The notes beneath the pieces were generated by a model. It saw only the letters and a program-made list of their open reading frames with translations, searched no databases and was not told where the DNA came from. A DNA stretch of 64,000 nt from Candidatus Ferrigenium bremense (GTDB lineage Bacteria; Pseudomonadota; Gammaproteobacteria; Burkholderiales; Gallionellaceae), in assembly GCA_019449635.1 (NCBI GenBank), contig JAGRPI010000030.1:1-64000 (forward strand), in the 5' to 3' direction. The position numbers and the translations under genes are program-made. Positions 15,901 to 23,958 of the stretch are shown here, piece by piece. Positions within the stretch are counted from its first letter, which is position 1. Every line of letters starts with the position of its first letter.

Positions 15901-18261
15901 ATGAGCATAGAAGCGGCCCCATCACGCCGGAGTATCGCGCTGATAATGCCGAATTACAACCACGCCAAATATCTGCGTACTTCGCTCGATGGTTTGTGCA
16001 TACAGACCAGGCCGGCTGATGAAATCATCGTCGTTGATGACGGTTCGACCGACGATAGCCTCCTCATTATCAATGAATATGCTGATCGCTATCCCAATCT
16101 GAAGGTGATTTGCAACGGCTCAAACAGAGGAATCTTCTACTCGATTGAACGAGCGCTCGAGGTATGCGCGAGCCAGTACATCGCCATACTATCGGCTGAC
16201 GATAAGATACTTCCCGGGTTTGTTGAAAAATCAATGAGGGTTCTTGAGAAGTATTGGTGGACAGGTCTTTGTTTTTCGGCCTACGCCGTGATGGACGGGG
16301 AAACGGAAGAAATTCACGATTTTTCCCATGATCCGTCGTCTAACGGCGCGTTCGAGCTGCAGCGCTATACCGAATACATGACACCGATGGAATTCCGTAA
16401 GCAACTGCGCGGCGGGAACATATGGATGTCGAGCAACACTGTCGTACTGCGCAAGGAAGTTTTCCTGGAGGCAGGGGGGCTCAATGAGCGGCTTCGCTGG
16501 CATACGGACTGGTTTATAAATGCCGTGTCAGCCCTGCGATACGGGGCATGCGTTGTTCCTGAGGTGCTGTCAGCGATACGAACCCGCACAGCAGACTCAC
16601 ATTCTGGAAAAGCCTATGAGAAAACCAGCGAACAGCGCCAGGTGATTCGTAATATCATTCGTGAACTCTATCGTCCCAAGTTCTGGGATATCTGGTTCAC
16701 TTTTCTGCGCCACCCCGTGCTTTTTTCTCCTTTGGACAGGGAAGTGTTGCCTGTGCTGGTGGAAACACCGCTAGGCTGGCCATTCGCGGCGGGCTATGCG
16801 AAGTACTGCAAGCAGGCCGGAATTCCCATGCGCTTGGAAGGTCGTGCAGCAAAATTTGAAAGAAGAGTAAACCAAACATTCAGCAAGAGCACAGAGCGAT
16901 GCCTGACACGTAATAAAAGTCCGGTTGCAAAACCGACTGTTAGTGTCCTCATGGCAAATTATAATCATGCGCGTTATCTCGATGAGTCGCTAACGGCGTT
17001 TTGCAGCCAGACTCGTTTGCCCAATGAATTCATCATAATCGATGATGGCTCGACCGATAATAGCCTGGAAGTGATTGAAAAGTATGCGCGCCAGTATCCG
17101 TTTATCCGGGTGTTGCGCAATGATCGCAATCGCGGCCAAATGTACAGCGTCAATCGCGCACTGTCGGAAGCGAAAGGGGACTACATCAACTGGGCAGCAG
17201 CCGATGATCACGTTGCTCCAGATTTTTTGGAAAAGTCCTTATCCGCAATCGAGCGCCACCCTGGAGTTGGAGTTTGCCAGGCAGAATATGCACTGTTCTA
17301 TGAGAATAATGGGGCATTTGTTCCGCAGCGTAACGTGGCAAACGTTTTCAACTTCGGCAGAATGCCTGAATATCTCTCACCGTGGCGATATCGCGAGTGG
17401 TTGAAGGATGAGATTGTTTGGCTTTCCACCAATGGGGCGTTGGTTCGGCGTAATGTGTTACTTGAAATGGGCGCCTATCATGCTGAAATGGAGTGGCATG
17501 CCGACTGGTTTTCAGTCCAAGCGGCTGCGCTACGATATGGGCTTTGTGTTGTGCCCGAGCCACTTGCCGCACTGCGCGTGCAAACCTCTTCATATTCAGC
17601 CGACGGAATGCATGATTACACACGCCATTCACGCGTAATTAATGCCATGTTCGAAAAGCTGAACCAACCTGAGTTTCAGGATATACGCCGCGATTTTTGC
17701 AAGTTCCCAGTCATCATCTCAGCTTTGGGGCCTTTCATTTACGAACATATGAAGCGAACGCCAAGATTATGGCATTATTTGTTTCGCCATTATCTATGGG
17801 CTATAGCGGCGACTTTGGCCATTAAACGGCCGCTCCATACTTGCATGGTTGCGCTCCACAGGAAGGCCAATAGAATCCGCGGTATTCCGCATAAGATATG
17901 GCACGTAATTTCACTCTATCTAAAGCAGATACTGAACACTTTTGTTCTGTCCATAAGACGGCTGCTTCAATTTCTTATGCCAGCCTTTTTTCAAAAGGGC
18001 CGCAGAATCCGAGAAATTATGCTGAGGGCGTGGCACGCAATTTCGATCTATCTAAAGCAAGTACCCAGGCTGCCTATTGTAATGGCCATTAAGGCACGTG
18101 CAGCCGCAAGGATCATTTTTCGACCGGTATCATCTCTGTTGCAGCCCGTTCGACCGATGTACAGACGCATGATGCATGGCGTTGAAGATCATCTCCCGCA
18201 AAAACTGAGGCCTGCATTTCGCTGGGTGCGCCGGCAAGTTGCACATGTGTTATCGCGATAA
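15901..18261 (+). CDS. Two-domain GT2 glycosyltransferase
   Basis: This 786-residue protein carries two homologous GT2 domains in tandem. Domain 1 (about residues 1-320) has MPNYNHAKYL, VDDGSTDDS and SADDKILPGF; domain 2 (about 340-620) has MANYNHARYL, IDDGSTDNS and AADDHVAPDF. Both keep the nucleotide-binding and DxD-type residues, so both may be active and could add alternating sugars, as in some chain polymerases. The last 160 residues are basic and helical and contain an internal duplication, perhaps for membrane contact. It follows a 109-nt gap, with weak AAGGTTG spacing before the ATG. Confidence 0.8.
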   Translation: MSIEAAPSRRSIALIMPNYNHAKYLRTSLDGLCIQTRPADEIIVVDDGSTDDSLLIINEYADRYPNLKVICNGSNRGIFYSIERALEVCASQYIAILSADDKILPGFVEKSMRVLEKYWWTGLCFSAYAVMDGETEEIHDFSHDPSSNGAFELQRYTEYMTPMEFRKQLRGGNIWMSSNTVVLRKEVFLEAGGLNERLRWHTDWFINAVSALRYGACVVPEVLSAIRTRTADSHSGKAYEKTSEQRQVIRNIIRELYRPKFWDIWFTFLRHPVLFSPLDREVLPVLVETPLGWPFAAGYAKYCKQAGIPMRLEGRAAKFERRVNQTFSKSTERCLTRNKSPVAKPTVSVLMANYNHARYLDESLTAFCSQTRLPNEFIIIDDGSTDNSLEVIEKYARQYPFIRVLRNDRNRGQMYSVNRALSEAKGDYINWAAADDHVAPDFLEKSLSAIERHPGVGVCQAEYALFYENNGAFVPQRNVANVFNFGRMPEYLSPWRYREWLKDEIVWLSTNGALVRRNVLLEMGAYHAEMEWHADWFSVQAAALRYGLCVVPEPLAALRVQTSSYSADGMHDYTRHSRVINAMFEKLNQPEFQDIRRDFCKFPVIISALGPFIYEHMKRTPRLWHYLFRHYLWAIAATLAIKRPLHTCMVALHRKANRIRGIPHKIWHVISLYLKQILNTFVLSIRRLLQFLMPAFFQKGRRIREIMLRAWHAISIYLKQVPRLPIVMAIKARAAARIIFRPVSSLLQPVRPMYRRMMHGVEDHLPQKLRPAFRWVRRQVAHVLSR
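17872..18060 (+). repeat. Internal duplication of 44 codons in the two-domain glycosyltransferase
   Basis: Similar segments at 17872-17928 and 18004-18060 are offset by exactly 132 nt, anchored by AGAATCCG and by GGCACG-x-AATTTC followed by CTATCTAAAGCA. They encode the repeated pattern R-x-I-R-x-I ... W-H-x-I-S-x-Y-L-K-Q. Confidence 0.7.
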
Positions 18262-18729
18262 ATTAAGAATCCCGCGGCTTGCCGCGAACAGTGTCAAGTG
18301 AGCTTCAATTTCGAAGGATACTCCACCTTAACCACAAAAATCCTCGTGCTCACTTTAGCTAGCTGCGTTGTTAATGCCGGATTTGACTAGCTGCACTGGT
18401 TTTTAGCCATGCGTTCCCTTATTCCAACAGCAGGCTCAGGAGGCTTGCCATATGGGGTGAAAATCCTGGGAAACATAAGGGACAGGCTACGCTGGGTGCT
18501 TGACGACAAAACGTCAAATGGGGTCTACTTCAATAACCTGCACGCACTACAAGAGCCGTGCAGGTGTTAATTGCAAGGTTTTTACTTCGTAAAATGGAAA
18601 ATCCTGTTCGATCAAGCAGCGCCACTTCTCTTGATGCGGTGGAGGTTGATAAACACCAGGTTCGGTGCGGTGTGGCTGCTTGTATTGCCAGTTTAATCTT
18701 CTATACAGCAAAAACTTAAGGGTGCTATT
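18262..18729. other. Intergenic gap of 468 nt with a hairpin and a possible 53-codon frame
   Basis: The gap holds a perfect 8-bp inverted repeat (CCTGCACG at 18537-18544, CGTGCAGG at 18557-18564). A short open frame runs from ATG 18409 to TAA 18570 and covers it, encoding a protein that I do not recognise. The AAGGGTG site at 18718-18724 serves the next gene. The stretch may be a remnant of a lost gene. Confidence 0.45.
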
Positions 18730-20232
18730 TTGCAAAATAAACTCGTTCCTGGCTCTGTAAATTTCGATCAAATCGTAAACGACATTCGGCAGGCTGCAGG
18801 CGACCTTTCGCGCATCGTGTTTGTGTGGGGTAATTTCAATGTAATTCACCCCGGGCATTTGAGGCTGTTAAATTTCGCCGCCGAGTGTGGAGATTTCCTG
18901 GTGGTCGGGGTCACCGATGATAGCCGGCCGGGAACAATGGTGCCGGAGCAATTCCGTCTGGAAGGGGTTCAGGCGATCAGCGCGGTTGATTATGCTTTTC
19001 TGCTGCATATTCCACCCGAAGACTTTATCGCTGCGCTGCAGCCGGATATTGTGGTCAAGGGTAAGGAGCATGAACAGCACTTCAATCCGGAGCAGCCGGT
19101 TATCGAGGGCTACGGCGGCAAGCTGCTCTTCAGTTCCGGGGAGGTGCGCTTTTCGTCGATGGATCTTTTGCAGCGCGAATTGCGCGAAACCAATCTGTCC
19201 ACCATCAGCAAGCCAAGCGATTTCCCGGAGCGGCATGGATTCGATATGGCCAAACTGGCCATGTACGTGCGCAAGTTCTCCGCCTTGAAAGTCGTGGTCA
19301 TCGGTGATCTGATCATCGACGAATATATCACCTGCGATCCACTGGGTATGTCGCAGGAGGATCCCACCATTGTGGTCACTCCGATCAAGCGTGATCTGTT
19401 CGTGGGCGGCGCTGGCATCGTGGCCGCGCATGCCCGTGGATTGGGAGCCAATGTTGATTTCTTCGGCATTGCCGGCAATGACGAAGTGGCTGCTTTTGCA
19501 CGGGATACGTTGGAGTCATATGGTGTAGCGGGAAATTTGGTCATTGACGATAGTCGGCCCACTACCCTGAAACAGCGCTTCCGAGCGCGTGGTAAAACGC
19601 TGCTTAGAGTGAGTCATTTGCGCCAGCATGACATCAGCCACGAGTTAATCAAGGATATGTTGGAGCGATTGCTGCCGCTCATAGAGGATGCAGATCTGCT
19701 GGTGTTTTCGGACTTCAATTACGGCTGTTTGCCACAGGCTTTGGTAGATGAGTTGATCGGGCATTGTGTGCATTCTGGCGTAATCATGGTTGCCGACAGC
19801 CAGTCGTCATCACAAATCGGCGATATTTCACGCTTCCAGGGAATGCATCTGATTACACCGACGGAACACGAAGCACGGTTGGCCGTGCGCGATTCCGGAT
19901 CGGGTTTGGCAGTATTGGCTGATACTCTGCTCGGCAAGGCCAAGGCAGGTAATGTATTTGTCACGATGGGTGCAGAAGGATTGTTGGTTCACGCACCCAC
20001 CAACCCGAGTAACGGACTGACGACCGACCAGCTGCCCGCTTTTAATAGTGCGCCCAAGGACGTCTCTGGTGCAGGAGATTCTCTTTTGATTTGCGCATCG
20101 ATGGCTTTGGCGGTTGGTGCGACAGTGTGGGAAAGCGCCTATTTGGGGTCGGTCGCTTCGGCCTGCCAAGTCGGTCGTGTCGGCAATACGCCGTTGTCAG
20201 CGAATGAGATCATTCAGGAATTGTCGCTATGA
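18730..20232 (+). CDS. HldE-like bifunctional protein, nucleotidyltransferase domain first, PfkB kinase second
   Basis: This 500-residue protein has an N-terminal nucleotidyltransferase domain with WGNFNVIHPGHLRLL (HxGH at about 40-43), of the RfaE2/HldE-C type. From about residue 190 it has a PfkB-family sugar kinase with GDLIIDEY, GGAGIVAAHARGLGA and the catalytic DVSGAGDSLL. E. coli HldE has the same two activities in the opposite order. The expected reactions are phosphorylation of a heptose 7-phosphate at C1 and nucleotidyl transfer to the heptose 1-phosphate. The start is TTG, supported by AAGGGTG upstream. It overlaps the nucleotidyltransferase gene after it. Another phosphosugar substrate is possible. 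Confidence 0.75.
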   Translation: MQNKLVPGSVNFDQIVNDIRQAAGDLSRIVFVWGNFNVIHPGHLRLLNFAAECGDFLVVGVTDDSRPGTMVPEQFRLEGVQAISAVDYAFLLHIPPEDFIAALQPDIVVKGKEHEQHFNPEQPVIEGYGGKLLFSSGEVRFSSMDLLQRELRETNLSTISKPSDFPERHGFDMAKLAMYVRKFSALKVVVIGDLIIDEYITCDPLGMSQEDPTIVVTPIKRDLFVGGAGIVAAHARGLGANVDFFGIAGNDEVAAFARDTLESYGVAGNLVIDDSRPTTLKQRFRARGKTLLRVSHLRQHDISHELIKDMLERLLPLIEDADLLVFSDFNYGCLPQALVDELIGHCVHSGVIMVADSQSSSQIGDISRFQGMHLITPTEHEARLAVRDSGSGLAVLADTLLGKAKAGNVFVTMGAEGLLVHAPTNPSNGLTTDQLPAFNSAPKDVSGAGDSLLICASMALAVGATVWESAYLGSVASACQVGRVGNTPLSANEIIQELSL

Positions 20233-20921
20233 GGGCCTTGTTGCTGGCCGCCGGGTTTGGGACCCGTTTGCGACCAATTACAGACCGAGTCCCCAAGTGC
20301 CTGGTTCCGATACATGGCAAGCCGCTGCTTGGATACTGGCTCGATCTGCTGCTGAATAATGGAGTAGAGCGAACTCTGGTCAATACGCATTATCTGCCGG
20401 ATGCCGTGAGGCAATTTGTGGCTGATTCTCCATGGCGCGACTCGATCGATTTGGTGTATGAAGATACCTTGCTTGGTACGGGTGGTACGGTCCTGGCCAA
20501 TCGTGAATTTTTCTCCGATGAACCTTTCATGGTTGCCCACGCGGACAATCTGACTCGCTTCGATGCTTCGGCATTTATCAGTGCTCATCATAATCGACCG
20601 ACAGGGGTCGAAATCACGGTGATGACATTCGATACGGACGCGCCCCAGACTTGCGGGATCATCGAGCAGGATGCGCGGGGGATAGTCCAGCGGTTTCACG
20701 AAAAATCTGCTTCACCACCCGGCAAGCGCGCCAACGCGGCCGTTTATATATTCGAACCGAGCGTTCTGGATTTTCTGGGGTCACTCAATAAAAAAGAAAT
20801 CGATTTGAGCCTGGAGGTGTTGCCGCATTACCTTGGCCGCATGCAGTGCTTCCATAATTCGGATTACCATCGCGACATCGGGAATATTGAGAGCCTTCGC
20901 TTGGCGCAGTTAGAATTTTGA
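20229..20921 (+). CDS. Sugar-1-phosphate nucleotidyltransferase (HddC/GmhD-like)
   Basis: This 230-residue protein has LLAAGFGTRLRPIT and VPKCLVPI at the N-terminus, LLGTGGTV near residue 85, and HADN as the metal site. This fits the short nucleotidyltransferase class that makes NDP-sugars such as GDP-heptose or GDP-mannose. It overlaps the HldE-like gene before it by 4 nt and the glycosyltransferase after it by 4 nt, so the three are coupled. In Campylobacter and Aneurinibacillus, heptose pathways pair a kinase with an HddC-type enzyme; I infer a similar activated heptose here. Confidence 0.75.
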   Translation: MRALLLAAGFGTRLRPITDRVPKCLVPIHGKPLLGYWLDLLLNNGVERTLVNTHYLPDAVRQFVADSPWRDSIDLVYEDTLLGTGGTVLANREFFSDEPFMVAHADNLTRFDASAFISAHHNRPTGVEITVMTFDTDAPQTCGIIEQDARGIVQRFHEKSASPPGKRANAAVYIFEPSVLDFLGSLNKKEIDLSLEVLPHYLGRMQCFHNSDYHRDIGNIESLRLAQLEF

Positions 20922-21928
20922 CCTTGAATAGCGAATCATTACCATCTGCTGAAGCTGGCAACCAAAACAGAATAGCGGTGATAGTCGTCAATTTTAACGG
21001 TGGCGCAATGTTGCTGCGTTGCCTGGAAAGTATCCGCGCCCAGTCACTGCAACCATCGCAAGTCTTTGTCATGGACAATGCCAGCAGCGATGGCTCGGCG
21101 GCAGCGGCAGCCAAAGCTTTCCCCGAATTTTCCATCGTGGTGCTAAATGAAAACCGCGGATTTGCAGCTGCGAATAATCATGCGGCAAAAATCGCGAACA
21201 ACTGTGAGTGGCTGGCATTGCTCAACCCGGACGCGTATGCAGCCACAGACTGGCTGGAGAATTCGCTTGAAGCCGCTCAGCGCAGCAGTGGATTTTCAGT
21301 ATTTGGGGCGCGGATGTTGATGGATAATGATCCGTCGCTACTGGATGGAGTCGGTGATGTTTATCATATCAGTGGTCTTGCATGGCGCAAGGGGCATGGC
21401 ACACCCGCTGCGGGTAGATTTGGCAAGCCTGTGGAGATTATTTCACCGTGTGCAGCTGCCGCACTTTACCGCCGCCGGGATTTTCTTGCAGTGGGTGGAT
21501 TCGACGAAGATTATTTCTGTTATATGGAAGATGTCGATCTGGGGTTTCGCTTGCGTTTGGCTGGATTGCGCTGCCTTTATGTGCCTGATGCAATAGTCAT
21601 GCACACAGGGTCGGCGCTTACCGGAAAACATAGCAGTTTCTCCATTTACCATGGCCATCGCAATCTGGTCTGGACATATGTCAAAAACATGCCCGGGGTA
21701 CTTTTTTGGGCGCTGTTGCCGGTACATCTTGCCATGAATATTGTGGCTGTCATATGGTTCGCATCACAAGGACAAGGCAGGGTCATTTTGCGGGCAAAAC
21801 GGGATGCGTTGTGTGGGATCCCAGAGATGTGGCGGAAGCGGCAGCATATTCAAAAAAATCGTGTTACGTCGATAAGCGAGATTTGGCATTTGCTCAACAA
21901 GAGCGTGTTGCCTGGACAGCGAAGTTGA
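20918..21928 (+). CDS. GT2 family glycosyltransferase (rhamnosyltransferase-like)
   Basis: This 336-residue protein opens with AVIVVNFNGG and VMDNASSDGS and continues with NRGFAAANN, LNPDAY, and GGFDEDYFCYMEDVDLGFRLRLAG. The last is the acceptor-side motif of the WbbL/rhamnosyltransferase branch of GT2. A hydrophobic segment lies near residue 265. The start is TTG 20918, which overlaps the previous stop; TTG 20924 is an alternative and no ATG lies before the catalytic domain. With rfbBDAC at 32-35.5 kb, dTDP-L-rhamnose is a plausible donor, though a heptose is possible from the adjoining genes. Confidence 0.8.
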   Translation: MTLNSESLPSAEAGNQNRIAVIVVNFNGGAMLLRCLESIRAQSLQPSQVFVMDNASSDGSAAAAAKAFPEFSIVVLNENRGFAAANNHAAKIANNCEWLALLNPDAYAATDWLENSLEAAQRSSGFSVFGARMLMDNDPSLLDGVGDVYHISGLAWRKGHGTPAAGRFGKPVEIISPCAAAALYRRRDFLAVGGFDEDYFCYMEDVDLGFRLRLAGLRCLYVPDAIVMHTGSALTGKHSSFSIYHGHRNLVWTYVKNMPGVLFWALLPVHLAMNIVAVIWFASQGQGRVILRAKRDALCGIPEMWRKRQHIQKNRVTSISEIWHLLNKSVLPGQRS

Positions 21929-21987
21929 GCAGGCGCCAACAGGCGGATTCAGGATTCTTCAAGATAAACTTTTAAACATTGAACGCT

Positions 21988-23190
21988 ATGTCACTAAAGT
22001 ATGACTATGTAATAGTAGGAGCCGGGATTGTAGGCCTTGCCGTCGCCAATGAAATAAAATCTCGTCGGCCGGCATCTCGTATAGCGGTGCTTGAGAAAGA
22101 ATCGGAGCTGGGCCGGCATGCCAGCGGTAGAAATAGCGGTGTCCTGCATTGCGGGATCTACTACGCAGGTGACACGGTCAAGGCTCAGGTATGTGCAAAA
22201 GGCGGGAAGCGGATGATGCAGTTTGCGCAGGAACATTCCATCCCTTTCGAAAAGTCGGGAAAGGTGATTCTGGCAACCTCTGAAGGCGACATGGCGACGG
22301 TAGACCGGTTGCTTCGTAATGCTGCTGAAAACGGGATCTGTGCCTACAAGATTGATGATGCTGAATTGCATAAATTCGAGCCTTATGCCGCTCATGCCGC
22401 GGCGGCAATTTATTGCCCTGATACGGCGGTTATCGATAGCCGTACCGTGCTCGAACAGTTGCGTAACCTGTTGTCTCGGCAAGGAGTGGATTTTTTCTGG
22501 GATTGTGAGGTGCAGACACCATTGGGTGAGGATCGCTTGAAAACAAGCAAGGGGATATTTTCCTTCGGATTTTTGTTCAATTGTGCGGGTGCGTACGCAG
22601 ACACTCTTGCAAAAAAATTCGGGCTGGCCAGAGACCTTGCCCTGATCCCGTTCAAAGGGATTTATTGGAAGCTTAGTGAGAGGGTCAATCACTTGGTCCG
22701 ATCTAATATCTATCCGGTTCCGGATGTATCCCTGCCTTTTCTTGGTGTGCATCTTACCCGTGTGATCAGCGGGGATGTGTACGTTGGGCCTACTGCCATC
22801 CCTGCTTTGGGAAGAGAAAATTATGGTGTTCTTCAGGGGGCGCGTATCGGTGAGGCAGCAGGCATACTGGGGCGGCTTGCAGGGATGTATCTTCGCAATT
22901 CAAACAATTTCAGAAAACTTGCCCACGCTGAGCTGGGCAAGTACGGCAAGGCCAATTTTCTGTCCGCAGCCCAACGGCTCGTTCCTTGCCTTGTTGATGA
23001 AGACCTGGTTCATACTCCCAAGGCAGGTATTCGTCCGCAGCTTGTCAATGTGCGAACCCACAGTTTGGAAATGGATTACATCTTTGAGCAAACAGAGAGC
23101 TCCATTCATGTTCTGAATTCGATCTCTCCCGCTTTTACCAGTTCGCTGGCTTTCGCGGAAATGATTGTCGATCGCAGTAACGCTGTCTAA
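21988..23190 (+). CDS. lhgO: L-2-hydroxyglutarate oxidase-type FAD enzyme
   Basis: This 400-residue protein starts with the FAD dinucleotide-binding motif VIVGAGIVGLAVANE, an acidic residue ending strand 2 (VLEKE), and then ASGRNSGVLHCGIYYAGDTVKA, the hallmark of LhgO/YgaF. These flavoenzymes oxidise L-2-hydroxyglutarate to 2-oxoglutarate and pass electrons to the quinone pool. ATG 21988 is used; TTG 21979 is in frame. Its place at the end of a glycan cluster is unusual and no obvious partner is nearby. It may instead oxidise a 2-hydroxy acid connected with the glycan, which I cannot show. Confidence 0.78.
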   Translation: MSLKYDYVIVGAGIVGLAVANEIKSRRPASRIAVLEKESELGRHASGRNSGVLHCGIYYAGDTVKAQVCAKGGKRMMQFAQEHSIPFEKSGKVILATSEGDMATVDRLLRNAAENGICAYKIDDAELHKFEPYAAHAAAAIYCPDTAVIDSRTVLEQLRNLLSRQGVDFFWDCEVQTPLGEDRLKTSKGIFSFGFLFNCAGAYADTLAKKFGLARDLALIPFKGIYWKLSERVNHLVRSNIYPVPDVSLPFLGVHLTRVISGDVYVGPTAIPALGRENYGVLQGARIGEAAGILGRLAGMYLRNSNNFRKLAHAELGKYGKANFLSAAQRLVPCLVDEDLVHTPKAGIRPQLVNVRTHSLEMDYIFEQTESSIHVLNSISPAFTSSLAFAEMIVDRSNAV

Positions 23191-23212
23191 CGGCGCAGCA
23201 TAGGGTGTGAAA

Positions 23213-23851
23213 ATGGTGAAAGAAAATACAGCCGCAGTCTCAGGCAATGTGGTTTGGCATCATGCCACCGTGACGCGCGCGCGCCGCGAGGCGCAGAACG
23301 GCCATCGCGGTGCGATCCTGTGGTTCACCGGTTTATCCGGCGCGGGCAAGTCGACCCTGGCGCACGAGGTCGAAGAGCACTTGCATCAAATGGGATGCCG
23401 GACGTTCGTGCTGGATGGCGACAACGTGCGCCACGGCCTGTGCGGTGACCTGGGGTTTTCGGCGGAAGATAGAGTGGAGAACATCCGCCGCATCGGCGAA
23501 ATCGCCAAACTGTTCATGGAGGCGGGGGTGATCGTGCTGACCGCCTTCATCTCGCCGTTCCGGGCCGACCGCGACAAGGTTCGTGCGATGGTCCATCCGG
23601 GCGAATTCGTCGAGATCTATTGCCGATGTCCGATCGAGGTGTGCGAACAGCGGGATGCGAAAGGCCTGTACAAAAAAGCGCGCGCAGGAGAGATCGTCCA
23701 GTTCACCGGGATATCGTCGCCCTATGAGGCGCCGGGCGAACCCGAGCTGATGGTGGATACTTCCATGCACTCGCTGGACGAGTGCGTGCGGCAGGTGGTC
23801 GCGATTCTTTACAGCGGCACCCGCCCGATTTTAAGCCGGGCGCAGAAGTAA
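23213..23851 (+). CDS. cysC: Adenylylsulfate kinase
   Basis: This 212-residue canonical APS kinase has an N-terminal VVWHHATV extension, P-loop GLSGAGKST at 40-48, DGDNVRHGL at 68-76, GFS-x2-DRVENIRR at 81-93 and ISPFRADR. It makes PAPS from APS. ATG 23213 follows an AGGGTG site; a GTG at 23207 is possible. The base composition rises to GC-rich within this gene compared with the lhgO-like gene before it. No cysD, cysN or cysH is in the window. Together with sulfotransferase-fold candidates in the island, it suggests PAPS-based glycan sulfation could also occur. Confidence 0.9.
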   Translation: MVKENTAAVSGNVVWHHATVTRARREAQNGHRGAILWFTGLSGAGKSTLAHEVEEHLHQMGCRTFVLDGDNVRHGLCGDLGFSAEDRVENIRRIGEIAKLFMEAGVIVLTAFISPFRADRDKVRAMVHPGEFVEIYCRCPIEVCEQRDAKGLYKKARAGEIVQFTGISSPYEAPGEPELMVDTSMHSLDECVRQVVAILYSGTRPILSRAQK

Positions 23852-23958
23852 GGATTCAGAAGCTAACCTGATGCAATGCACAATTAGAGGTCAGCAAGCG
23901 GCGACCTCGCGGCTGCTTCCGCGATCATCGTAGGGTTGCCGATCTTATTGGACAGAGA

